A stretch of DNA of 64,000 nt, taken from Singulisphaera sp. GP187. GTDB lineage: Bacteria; Planctomycetota; Planctomycetia; Isosphaerales; Isosphaeraceae. Shown here piece after piece: positions 54,725 through 62,700 of this stretch (position 1 is the stretch's first letter; the number at the start of each line of letters is the position of its first letter). Made by a program: the position numbers and the translations under genes. The notes under the pieces were generated by a model, which made no database searches, had not been told where the DNA came from, and worked only from the letters and a program-made list of their open reading frames with translations. Location: NCBI RefSeq assembly GCF_900129635.1, contig NZ_FSRB01000001.1, positions 3,449,501 to 3,513,500 on the forward strand, read 5' to 3'.

Positions 54725-55474
54725 ATGCCGACGCTGATCCTCTCACCACGATATTCCGACGACTCGATCAAGCTGCGGCGAGCGGCCATCGCCCTCGGCT
54801 GGGACGTGATGCGGCTGGCGAGTTGGCGGTGCCCCGAGGACTTCGAGCCCGAGGAGCCGGTCCTCTTCGCCGAACCGCTGTTCAACACGGCGGTCGCCGA
54901 GTCGCTTGGGCTGTCAGTGATCGAGCCGCCGGAAGACTTTCTCATCAAGCTGCCTCGGGAGTACGTCGGAAGAGCGGTACGCTTGATGACCGCCGCAGAG
55001 GCCCGGACACTCCCCGGCCCGGTGTTCCTCAAGCCGCCCAACCAGAAGTCGTTCCCGGCCAAGGTCTACGCCAGCGGCTCCGAATTGACCGAGATGCCCG
55101 ACGACGACCCGGTTCTGGCTTCCGAGCCGGTCGAATGGATCGCCGAGTTCCGCTTTTTCGTGCGGGACCGTCGGATTCACGCCTGGTCCCCCTACTGGCT
55201 GGACGGAGTCTTGGCCAGGGGCGGCGACGAATGGGTCATCGAGCCCGAGTTGGCGGCGACGACGAGGGGCCTGATGGACCGACTGCTCGCCGACCCCCGC
55301 GTGGATCTCCCGCCCGCACTGGTCCTCGACGCTGGGGTCATCCGAGGCGTCGGCCCTGCGGTCGTCGAGGCCAACGAAGCGTCGGGGGCGGGAATCTACG
55401 GCTGCGACCCACGGGACGTGCTGGAGGTTCTGCAGGCGGCAACCGTCGTCAATCCAGGCACATGTGGATTGTGA
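54725..55474 (+). CDS. ATP-grasp domain-containing protein
   Basis: A 249-residue protein from the ATG at 54725 (MPTLILSPRYSDDSIKLRRA). The N-terminal part resembles a preATP-grasp fold (AAIALGWDVMRLASW). The ATP-grasp-like part has GPVFLKPPNQKSFPAKVY (Lys binding ATP), EWIAEFRFFVRDRRI and, near the end, VVEANEASGAGIYG with the metal-binding Glu/Asn. This matches small ATP-grasp proteins of the DUF4343 type, which join a carboxylate to an amine or thiol. The substrate is unknown. The gene after it is degraded. Confidence 0.82.
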   Translation: MPTLILSPRYSDDSIKLRRAAIALGWDVMRLASWRCPEDFEPEEPVLFAEPLFNTAVAESLGLSVIEPPEDFLIKLPREYVGRAVRLMTAAEARTLPGPVFLKPPNQKSFPAKVYASGSELTEMPDDDPVLASEPVEWIAEFRFFVRDRRIHAWSPYWLDGVLARGGDEWVIEPELAATTRGLMDRLLADPRVDLPPALVLDAGVIRGVGPAVVEANEASGAGIYGCDPRDVLEVLQAATVVNPGTCGL

Positions 55475-55479
55475 CGATG

Positions 55480-55832
55480 CCCTCGTGGGTGGTCGAAACG
55501 ATAATGGGGCGGGCCGGCGGGCTCCAGTAACGGAAAACCCGCCCGAAGGAGTGGGACGGCGAGTATGGCGAGGACAACCGGGAGATCGGCTACGTCATCA
55601 GAGGCGAGTCCATCCCGCAAGCCGAGGCAATCGAGTCGATCGAGACAAGCGTTACGCAGAGCACATCGCCGCCCACTCTGAAGACATTGAAGAACAGGTC
55701 CGCATCGCCAAACGGCTGCGGAATCCACACGCCGAGGCAACGACGGGGGTCGATCTCCAGGTCCCGGCCATCATGACCTACCTGGAGAGGAACGGGCTGG
55801 TATTTCACGGGCTCCGAATCCGGAACCCATGA
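55480..55832 (+). pseudogene. Degraded hypothetical gene
   Basis: Two coding-like pieces lie in different frames. The first, about 55480-55640, reads MPSWVVETIMGRAGGLQ, a stop, then KEWDGEYGEDNREIGYVIRG and ESIPQAEAIESIE. The second, about 55640-55832, reads DKRYAEHIAAHSEDIEEQVR then VPAIMTYLERNGLVFHGLRI. At least one stop and one frameshift separate them. The family is unknown. It may have worked with the ATP-grasp gene just upstream. Confidence 0.45.
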
Positions 55833-55888
55833 AACACAACCATTTCTCTTATCAACCAATGCTTTATCGATTCAGCATACCGGCAAGA

Positions 55889-56650
55889 TCAAGGGTGCCT
55901 GGTCTGCCGATCCATGAGGGTCGTGCTGAGGACGTCACTCGCGATCGCCTGGCGGGAGGCCACGAAGACCGCTCGGCTCGGTCCGGACGGGAACGTTTCC
56001 GGAGAGGTCCAGTCGAGCGGAAATTCTTCGTGGTTCGGCTGCGTGGTCGGGACGTAGACATGCGGAAAAAGACTTGTCAACTTCTCGAACAGCCAGCGCC
56101 GGGTGGGTCGGCAACCGGTACCCGAAACCGCCTGCGTCGGATCGCGGCGACTTTCCGAGACGCGGCGGATCTCAGCCAGATCACCGAAGGAGACACACGT
56201 TTCCAGGAGGAGCATCCCGGAACATTTTTCGGCCAAGAACTCGATCGCACGCACCGGGTCCGCGAGGTGGTAGAGCAACCCGTAGCAGTGGACAACTTCA
56301 AACGGCGGTAAGTCTAATTTCGGATCTTCCATGTCGAGGAAGCGAACATCGGATTCCGGAAACCGATTTTTCAGGTGCCGGAGGTTCTCGTCGCGTGCCT
56401 CGGTGATCGTGACCTGGCAGTCTCGGTCCAGAAAATAATTCGAGTGATCCCCAATACCTGCGCCCACCTCGAGTACCGACTTCCCACCCACTGGCAGCAG
56501 CAGGCTGGCGAGGTGCTCGAGACGTCGAGCATTATGGCGGAGGTAACCGCTAGAGTGAAAGCAGTGTCGGGAGCGATCCGCCCAAGAGATCTCTAAGCCT
56601 GAGCGACGGATGAGCTTCCGGATTAGTGAGGATGTCTGACGTTCCATCAT
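55889..56650 (-). CDS. Class I SAM-dependent methyltransferase
   Basis: A 253-residue protein. After a helical leader (HNARRLEHLASLLLP) comes motif I KSVLEVGAGIGDHSNYFLDR (~56-75), then the acidic ITEARDEN, DVRFLDMEDPKLDLPPFEVV and HCYGLLYHLADPVRAIEFLA. The substrate is unknown. The last codons run into a CCAGGCAC-type repeat (reverse GTGCCTGG at 55894-55901), so the true C-terminus (DRQTRHP) may have been altered by that element. Confidence 0.85.
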   Translation of the reverse strand: MMERQTSSLIRKLIRRSGLEISWADRSRHCFHSSGYLRHNARRLEHLASLLLPVGGKSVLEVGAGIGDHSNYFLDRDCQVTITEARDENLRHLKNRFPESDVRFLDMEDPKLDLPPFEVVHCYGLLYHLADPVRAIEFLAEKCSGMLLLETCVSFGDLAEIRRVSESRRDPTQAVSGTGCRPTRRWLFEKLTSLFPHVYVPTTQPNHEEFPLDWTSPETFPSGPSRAVFVASRQAIASDVLSTTLMDRQTRHP

Positions 56651-57333
56651 CTTACTCGTCTCGATGGTGTGAATCCATTCCGTTGCACGTTGTCAACACC
56701 ATGCCGGAAACCACCTTAAGAATGGTTCTGCAAGAAGCTTGAGCTCTCGACATGGTTCTCCCCCGTGAGAGAGGGAGTCCCTTTATTACATATCCTGCGC
56801 ATCCATGCAAGATCCTAACCTCCCGCTTCCGCCAGCCAAGTTGGCGATCTGCCATGGATTCTTTGAGCATCGTGCAATTCCATTCCTAGCCAGCAAGTAT
56901 CGCCTTAGGACACAACGAGTTGCGTTCAGCCCGCAACCCGCCGCGATGAGGTGAGGCGAGGAATTCCCGCTTCATTGGAGGCTGTAGCAAGGATACCGGG
57001 ATCTCGTTTCTCCCGCGAATTTCGGCCTCCGGGGCAGACAGGCGGCCCGGTTTCCTTGCGACAGACTCACAGGTCGACACTGGAGCAAAGGCACCGGGTT
57101 GGTGGATCCGGGGCACCCGGTAACGTGGCGACAGTCTCGCCGAATCGGTATCCCAGAGGTAAACCGCGATCGCGGAGTGCCCCAGGGAGGTGGACGGAAG
57201 CGTCCCTCACCTCTTACCGTCCTGAATCATACTAACGAGTATCGCAAGTTTTTGGATTGCACCCTACAAGCATGTCACGTTAAAACACGTGAATCCGACC
57301 CATCGAAGACATGAGCCGAGGAGAAATCGAATC
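56651..57333. other. Gene-free stretch
   Basis: About 680 bases without a supported gene, between divergent genes. Short ORFs here lack coding character. It may contain promoters for the methyltransferase (minus) and the SnoaL-like gene (plus). I see no clear repeat or RNA. Confidence 0.4.
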
Positions 57334-57798
57334 ATGAGCGATGCCATCGTTACGGCTTTCATCGATCGGTTTCCGGATGCCTTCAGTGAGGGTGATCCGA
57401 AAGTGATGGACAAGAAAGTCGAGGCCGGCAACGTGTTGGTTCTCCAGTCCTTGTATCGAGCGATTGCACAGGGGAATTTTACGGCTTTTGTGAACATGCT
57501 GGCCGAAGACGTCGGCATCGAGATCCTCGGAACATCGACCGTACCCTATCTCGGCTCTTGGCAGAGCCGTCAGAAGGTGGCCGAGGCAGTCCGGAACAAC
57601 TACGCGATGGTGGAGGAGCAGCAACCCGTTTTGCAGTCGGTTGTCGCCCAAGGGGACACCGTGGTCGCTGCGGGGTGCGAACGGGGCCGAAATCTTGTGA
57701 CCGGCCAGAGATACGACATCCAATGGGTGCAGTTTCATACCTTCCGCGATGGAAAGCTCATCCGCATGCGTCAACTCGTCACTGACACACAAAGCTGA
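57334..57798 (+). CDS. SnoaL-like nuclear-transport-factor-2 family protein
   Basis: A 154-residue protein from the ATG at 57334, with GAGGAG upstream. The cone fold is seen in VLVLQSLYRAIAQGNFTAFV, NMLAEDVGIEILG, QSRQKVAEAVRNNY and YDIQWVQFHTFRDGKLIRMR. Family members are enzymes or ligand-binding proteins acting on small molecules; nothing shows the substrate. It is soluble, with no signal peptide. Confidence 0.85.
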   Translation: MSDAIVTAFIDRFPDAFSEGDPKVMDKKVEAGNVLVLQSLYRAIAQGNFTAFVNMLAEDVGIEILGTSTVPYLGSWQSRQKVAEAVRNNYAMVEEQQPVLQSVVAQGDTVVAAGCERGRNLVTGQRYDIQWVQFHTFRDGKLIRMRQLVTDTQS

Positions 57799-58031
57799 TC
57801 ATCCAAGCGCATCAAGGCACCCGGCCTGACAGATCCACTTCGTCTCCCGATCCCATTGACGCTCAGAAAACGAGCTTCGTCACAACTCACCCGGCGCCCG
57901 ATTTCGGGTCCATTCCCACCCTCACGACAAGGTGGTTTCGTCCCCAGCGTTCCTCGCGGATTGGTTCTGGAACGACCCCAGGACAGGGTTTATCCTACGC
58001 ATACCAATCTTAAAAAAGGAGGGGAAACCGG

Positions 58032-59414
58032 ATGACCGGAATCGACGATTCCGTGGCGGCATTTATTGAGGCAGCATGCGCTCCGCTCGACTGCGGCCAC
58101 ACTTCGGGAACTCTCGACGAGGCCCAAGCGATTCTGAGCGCACAGCCCGAAGTCGCGGGCCACAACATCTTCGCCGCGGCCGTGCTTGGGGAAGTCGCCA
58201 CCGTGCGCAGGTTTCTCGCAATCGATCGCGGCAACGCCACGGCGAAGGGGGGCCCGCGCGGTTGGGATCCGTTGACGTACCTTTGTTTCTCGCGCTATCT
58301 CCGACTCGACGCCGCGCGTTCGGACGGGTTCGTGCAGACGGCGACCGCGCTGCTCGATGCCGGCGCCAGCCCGAACAGCGGCTGGTTCGCACGCCACGAA
58401 CAGCCCAAGCCCGAGTGGGAAAGCGTCCTCTACGGCGCGGCGGGGGTCGCCCACCACGAGGGGCTGACACGCCTCCTCCTCGAGCGTGGTGCCGATCCCA
58501 ACGACGGCGAGACTCCGTATCACGCGCCCGAGAGCGATGAGATGGGCGTGCTGAAAGCCCTGGTCGAGAGCGGTAGACTCAACGACGAAAGCCTCGCCAC
58601 CCTCCTCCTTCGCAAAACGGACTGCCACCACTTCGAGGCGATCCAGTGGCTCCTCGAGCAGGGCGTCGCGCCAAACCGACTGACGCACTGGGGCAAGACG
58701 GCGTTGCACAACGCCCTCCTCAGCGACAACGCACTCGAGATCATTGAAGTGTTGCTCGATCACGGAGCCGACCCGGCGATCCGCGGAGACTCGGGGCACG
58801 GCCGCCGAGGGCCATCCCGATCATCGGTGGCTCTCGCGGCGCGAAGAGGCCGGGCTGATGTGCTCGACCTCTTGGAACGACGACGCATTCCGATCGAACT
58901 GCACGGCGTCGATCGCCTGATTGCGGCATGTGCCCGAAGCGACGACGACGCCATCCGTTCGCTCACGAATGAGGAACCAAACCTCGTCAGCGAGTTGATC
59001 GCCGAGGGGGGCGAGGTGGTCGCGGAGTTCGCCGGCAACGGGAACACCGAAGGCGTTCGAAGGCTCCTCGACCTGGGTGTTGGTATCAGCACATTGCACG
59101 CGCCGGGCGACGGCTACTTCGGTGTCGCGCCGAACAGCACGGCGCTTCACGTGGCCGCGTGGAGGGCTCGGCACGACACCGTGACGTTCTTGATCGGCCG
59201 AGGTGCGACGGTTGATGCACCGGACGGTGACGGTCACACCGCACTCGCGCTCGCCGTGAAAGCGTGTGTCGACTCGCACTGGACGCATCGGCGCTCGCCC
59301 GAGTCGGTCGCCACGCTGCTGCGTGCGGGTGCATCGGTGGCAGGGGTTGCCTACCCATCGGGCTATCCCGAAGTCGATGCCCTGCTCGAATCCCATGGAG
59401 CACACCAACCGTGA
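58032..59414 (+). CDS. Ankyrin repeat protein
   Basis: A 460-residue protein with a GGAGG site. It contains several ankyrin units: DEAQAILSAQPEVAGHNIFA, HHEGLTRLLLERGADPNDGE, GKTALHNALLSDNALEIIEV then LLDHGADPAIRGDS, and HVAAWRARHDTVTFLIGRGA then TVDAPDGDGHTALALAVKAC. No signal peptide. Such proteins bind partners through stacked helices. The stop overlaps the start of a second, truncated ankyrin-type frame (GTGA), so the two were once an operon. Confidence 0.92.
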   Translation: MTGIDDSVAAFIEAACAPLDCGHTSGTLDEAQAILSAQPEVAGHNIFAAAVLGEVATVRRFLAIDRGNATAKGGPRGWDPLTYLCFSRYLRLDAARSDGFVQTATALLDAGASPNSGWFARHEQPKPEWESVLYGAAGVAHHEGLTRLLLERGADPNDGETPYHAPESDEMGVLKALVESGRLNDESLATLLLRKTDCHHFEAIQWLLEQGVAPNRLTHWGKTALHNALLSDNALEIIEVLLDHGADPAIRGDSGHGRRGPSRSSVALAARRGRADVLDLLERRRIPIELHGVDRLIAACARSDDDAIRSLTNEEPNLVSELIAEGGEVVAEFAGNGNTEGVRRLLDLGVGISTLHAPGDGYFGVAPNSTALHVAAWRARHDTVTFLIGRGATVDAPDGDGHTALALAVKACVDSHWTHRRSPESVATLLRAGASVAGVAYPSGYPEVDALLESHGAHQP

Positions 59415-59602
59415 TCCAACCCGACGAACTCAAGCGAAACGAATTGTGGAAGTGGTCGACCGGGATCGGTTCGGAGGCATCGGATCTCTTCCGCGGGGCG
59501 GTCACCGGTGATCTGGAAGCGATCGCACGACTGGTCACCAAGGACCCGTCTCTCGTGCAAAACAACATAAAATCATGCAATCATTTTCTAGTTTTATTCT
59601 GA
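59411..59602 (+). pseudogene. Truncated ankyrin-type gene
   Basis: A GTG at 59411 overlaps the stop of the upstream ankyrin gene. The frame reads LKRNELWKWSTGIGSEASDL, FRGAVTGDLEAIARLVTKDP and SLVQNN, which is the start of an ankyrin-repeat protein. After about residue 51 the sequence becomes AT-rich and non-homologous (IKSCNHFLVLF) and stops. The 3' part has been lost at about 59565. Confidence 0.65.
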
Positions 59603-59779
59603 AATATTATCATCCGCCGCACGTCCAAATTCTCCTGAAACGAAACGATCGAGGCACGACGACGTCGTGAACGCGCATGGCCGAAGCGACCGATCCCACG
59701 GATTTAATGACCGTTGAGGCCATCCGAAAACGCCCTCTTATGGACGTTGACGATGGCCTTTTCGGGTTGTTCAAAAGAT

Positions 59780-60030
59780 GCCTTTGGCCAGATTCACGAG
59801 AAACTCAAGCTCCGCCGCAGCCCGAAACGCGGACGGAACGTGATCGTCGCCCTGATGTCGGTCATTTACCCGAATGTGGTCTGGGGAGGCTGCATTAAAA
59901 CGCGGATTGGAAGCTCGGAGCTGCCGGATATCATCTCACGTCTCGTGGCCACGAACGTCCTGAGTTGGATCGACAACCATCCTGAAGCGGCTCAAGAACT
60001 TGCACAAATGCAAATTTTTCAGTTTCCAGA
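59780..60030 (+). pseudogene. GyrB-like fragment
   Basis: One frame shows about 80 residues that resemble the middle of DNA gyrase subunit B. GRNVIVALMSVIYPNVVWGG corresponds to the EGLTAVISVKVPxPxFEGQ region, CIKTRIGSSELPDII to TKTKLGNSEVRGIV, and LSWIDNHPEAAQEL to the FxxENPAxAxxI helix. The flanks do not continue the homology on either side, and a GCGGGCGGG-type repeat follows at once. It is most likely the relic of a gyrB or parE paralogue. The match is by eye. Confidence 0.5.
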
Positions 60031-60067
60031 TGCTTGGTACAGTGAGTGGGGGTTGGCTTCGGACCGG

Positions 60068-60097
60068 ATGCGGGCGGGATGCCCGCGGTCCCAGGGA
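60068..60097. repeat. Single arm of the GCGGGCGGG/GGTCCCAGGG repeat
   Basis: ATGCGGGCGGGATGCCCGCG followed by GTCCCAGGGA repeats the arm seen in the inverted pair at 13099-13187. It lies just after the gyrB-like fragment. The remaining bases up to the riboswitch at 60342 hold no gene. Confidence 0.7.
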
Positions 60098-60341
60098 ACA
60101 CCAGGGATCGGCATTGAAATGGAGGGACAGGGAGCGATCCGCTCCCTGTCTTCCCGCGGTGAGGACGCAGTCCAGGGCCACGCCCCTCCCAGCCGCTCTC
60201 CTTGGGAGGGACCGCGGCCCAGGTCGGGAACCCTTGACCCGCTCTCCCCATCCTAGAAAAAAAAGCGGCGGGGGCCAACCGGTTTTCGCTTGACGAGATG
60301 CGGGTTTGCCTTGTAGAGTTCATCATTCACAATTTGGTGCG

Positions 60342-60483
60342 CATCTTATCCAGAGTGGCTGAGGGACGGGCCCTGCGACGCCACAGCAACCGGTCTACCA
60401 ATTGGTGGATGCTGGTGCTAACTCCTGCCCCAGCGTGGTCCGAGCCGGAAACGGTTCGACTCGCAGATGGGACAGATAAGATA
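60342..60483 (+). promoter_or_regulatory. SAM-I (S-box) riboswitch
   Basis: ATCTTATC (60343-60350) pairs with GATAAGAT (60475-60482) as helix P1. Inside are the core blocks of the SAM-I aptamer: CAGAGTGGCTGAGGGAC, GGGCCCTGCGACGCC, CAGCAACC and GGTGCTAACTCCTGCC. P3 and P4 hairpins fill the rest (e.g. GAGCCGGAAACGGTTCGACTC). SAM-I riboswitches turn off methionine or SAM synthesis genes when SAM is high. The expression platform should lie between 60484 and the GTG at 60685; I do not see a definite terminator. It controls the threonine-synthase-like gene and probably the two genes after it. Confidence 0.95.
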
Positions 60484-60684
60484 GTCTTCGGTGATGGCGT
60501 GCCTAGCCACGTCTCTCGCCAACGACCTGCCTTATCCTCACTTCCATCTTCTCTTCAGTGACTCTGGATGCCGCGCACCGGGACGCCCACTCGCTTTATT
60601 TGAGGGGTCGTTCGTCCTCGACTCTCCGTCCTTATTTGGACTCGCCTGACCGCGAGTCGGGCCGGAGTTACAGGAGAATCGCCG

Positions 60685-61953
60685 GTGTCTGGAGAATTCG
60701 TCAGCGGGCTGAAGTGTCGTCTCTGCGGTAAGGTCTACCCCAAGGAAGCTCTCAACTTCTGTACCGAGGACTTCGGCCCGCTCGAAGTCGCGTACAACTA
60801 CGAAGCGGTCGCGAAGTCCTTCACCAGGCAGGCGATTGAATCACGCCCCAGGACGATGTGGCGCTATCGCGAGCTGCTCCCCGTGGACGGCGAGCCGACC
60901 GTCGGCCGACACGTGGGCGGCACCCCCTTGATCCGGGCCGACCGCCTCGCCAAGGCGCTCGGGCTCCGCGAGCTCTATATCAAGAATGACGCCGTCAACC
61001 ACCCTTCGCTCTCGTTCAAAGACCGCGTCGTCGCCGTCGCGTTGTCGAAGGCGGTCGAGCTTGGGTTTGAGACGGTCGGATGCGCCTCGACGGGCAACCT
61101 GGCCGGCAGCGTCGCGGCCAATGCGGCCGCCGCGGGATTGAATGCCTACGTCCTGATCCCCGACAACCTCGAGCAGGGCAAAGTCCTCGGCGCCACGATC
61201 TACGGGGCCAAGGTGATCGCGATCCAAGGGAATTACGACCACGTCAACCGCCTCTGCTCGCAGATCGCCTTTCGGTTCGGCTGGGGGTTCGTCAACGTCA
61301 ACCTCCGCCCGTTCTACGCCGAGGGGTCGAAGTCGATGGGCTTCGAGATCGCCGAGGATATGGGCTGGCGGATCCCTGACCAGGTCGTCGTGCCGATGGC
61401 CGGCGGCAGCCTGATCGGCAAGATCTTTAAGTCGTTCAAGGAACTCGAGCGACTCGGCCTGGTCTCGGGGCCGGTCAACACCAAGATGTACGGAGCGCAA
61501 GCCACCGGCTGCAACCCGATCGCGAACACGGTCAAGACCGACGCACTCCGGGTCAAGCCGGTCCGCAACCCGGACACAATCGCCAAGAGCCTCGCGATCG
61601 GCGACCCGGCCGACGGCTACTTCGCCTCGCAGTTGATCCGCGACACCGGCGGCTGGAGCGAAGACGTCGATGACGACGCGATCGTCGACTCGATGCGGCT
61701 CCTGGCCGAGACCGAGGGGATCTGGGCCGAGACCGCCGGCGGTGTAACCGTCGCCGTGGCCCGAAAGCTGATCGCCCAAGGCAAGATCGACCGCGACGCC
61801 TCGACCGTGCTCTGCATCACGGGCAACGGCCTCAAGACGCAAGAGGCCCTGATCGACAAGATCGCCCGCCCGGTCGTCATCAAGCCGAGCCTGGCGGAAT
61901 TCGAGGCCCTGGTCGGGGCCGAGTCGCCGGAGCTGGTCACCACCGAGGCCTGA
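60685..61953 (+). CDS. Threonine-synthase-like PLP enzyme under SAM riboswitch control
   Basis: A 422-residue fold-type II PLP enzyme with a GTG start and AGGAGA upstream. An N-terminal ribbon (CRLCGKVYPKEALNFCTEDF) has three Cys; the fourth expected position is Phe. The PLP lysine is in HPSLSFKDRVVAVALSKAVE. CASTGNLAGSVAANAAAAGL is the phosphate/PLP-binding loop, and LCITGNGLKTQEAL the C-terminal loop. By family it converts O-phosphohomoserine to threonine. The SAM-I riboswitch upstream and the sulfur-carrier and activating genes downstream suggest instead a sulfur-transfer reaction on O-phosphohomoserine, giving homocysteine. This second reading is inference. Confidence 0.9.
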   Translation: MSGEFVSGLKCRLCGKVYPKEALNFCTEDFGPLEVAYNYEAVAKSFTRQAIESRPRTMWRYRELLPVDGEPTVGRHVGGTPLIRADRLAKALGLRELYIKNDAVNHPSLSFKDRVVAVALSKAVELGFETVGCASTGNLAGSVAANAAAAGLNAYVLIPDNLEQGKVLGATIYGAKVIAIQGNYDHVNRLCSQIAFRFGWGFVNVNLRPFYAEGSKSMGFEIAEDMGWRIPDQVVVPMAGGSLIGKIFKSFKELERLGLVSGPVNTKMYGAQATGCNPIANTVKTDALRVKPVRNPDTIAKSLAIGDPADGYFASQLIRDTGGWSEDVDDDAIVDSMRLLAETEGIWAETAGGVTVAVARKLIAQGKIDRDASTVLCITGNGLKTQEALIDKIARPVVIKPSLAEFEALVGAESPELVTTEA

Positions 61954-62097
61954 CCTGACCTCAGCCGCCGCTCGACACCCTCCGTAGAATGAGGAAGGTC
62001 GTCCGTCATCCCACGCGGGATGACGGACGCCGTTCGCCCTCACTTGAATGTCCGCCGTGCCTCAACGCCTTTATTTCAGAAGCGAAGGATAGGAACT

Positions 62098-62370
62098 ATG
62101 TCGGTCGTTACGATCCCCACTCCGTTGCGTCCTCACACCGGCGGCCAAGCCCGGATCGAAGCCCAGGGAACGACCGTGGCAGAAGTCCTCAGCGACCTCG
62201 GATCGCGGTATCCCGAATTCCAGAAACGGATCTTTGACGGCACCGGGGCGCTTCAGCAATACGTCAACGTCTACGTGAATAACGAAGACATCCGTTACCT
62301 CGACGACCTGGCCACCCCCGTCGTCGAAAAAGACGTCGTCGACATCATCCCGGCGGTCGCGGGCGGCTGA
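62098..62370 (+). CDS. ThiS/MoaD-family sulfur carrier protein
   Basis: A 90-residue beta-grasp protein from the ATG at 62098 (MSVVTIPTPLRPHTGGQARI). It has GTTVAEVLSDLGSRYPEFQK and RIFDGTGALQQYVNVYVNNE, and ends DVVDIIPAVAGG. The C-terminal Gly-Gly is the site that becomes adenylated and then thiocarboxylated by a ThiF/MoeB-type enzyme, whose gene follows. MoaD-like features (RIFDxxGxLxxYVNVYVN) are stronger than ThiS-like ones. It lies 144 bases after the threonine-synthase-like gene. Confidence 0.92.
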   Translation: MSVVTIPTPLRPHTGGQARIEAQGTTVAEVLSDLGSRYPEFQKRIFDGTGALQQYVNVYVNNEDIRYLDDLATPVVEKDVVDIIPAVAGG

Positions 62371-62700
62371 GCAATCGGCTTCGGCCGAATACTCAGCGGC
62401 AGCCGCCGATTCGATTCGGTTCGGTTCGATTCGGGCCACATCCCCTTCCTCGAGACTCCCACACGGATCGACGATGGGGGATGAGCCCGGATGGCCCACC
62501 CTGCCCTGCTCTCCGGACCAGGCGAGGCGAAGTACTTCGACACGCCATCCTCAGCGGACTCGTGAGCTCCCGGCCTCTGGGTTCGCGTTCTTGACCAAGG
62601 CCGTATCCTGGGGCAGTGAACGCGACAGCGAATTGTCATCGTTCCATCTCTTCAAGAGCGCGCCCCCCTTTAGCGGACGACCGCGACCAGGAATTTCCCA
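62371..62700. other. Gap inside the sulfur-carrier cassette
   Basis: About 330 bases between the sulfur carrier and its activating enzyme gene. A repeated TTCGATTCGGTTCGG pattern is seen near 62410-62435. There is no convincing ORF on either strand and no second riboswitch. The gap makes a separate promoter for the ThiF-like gene possible. Confidence 0.45.
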
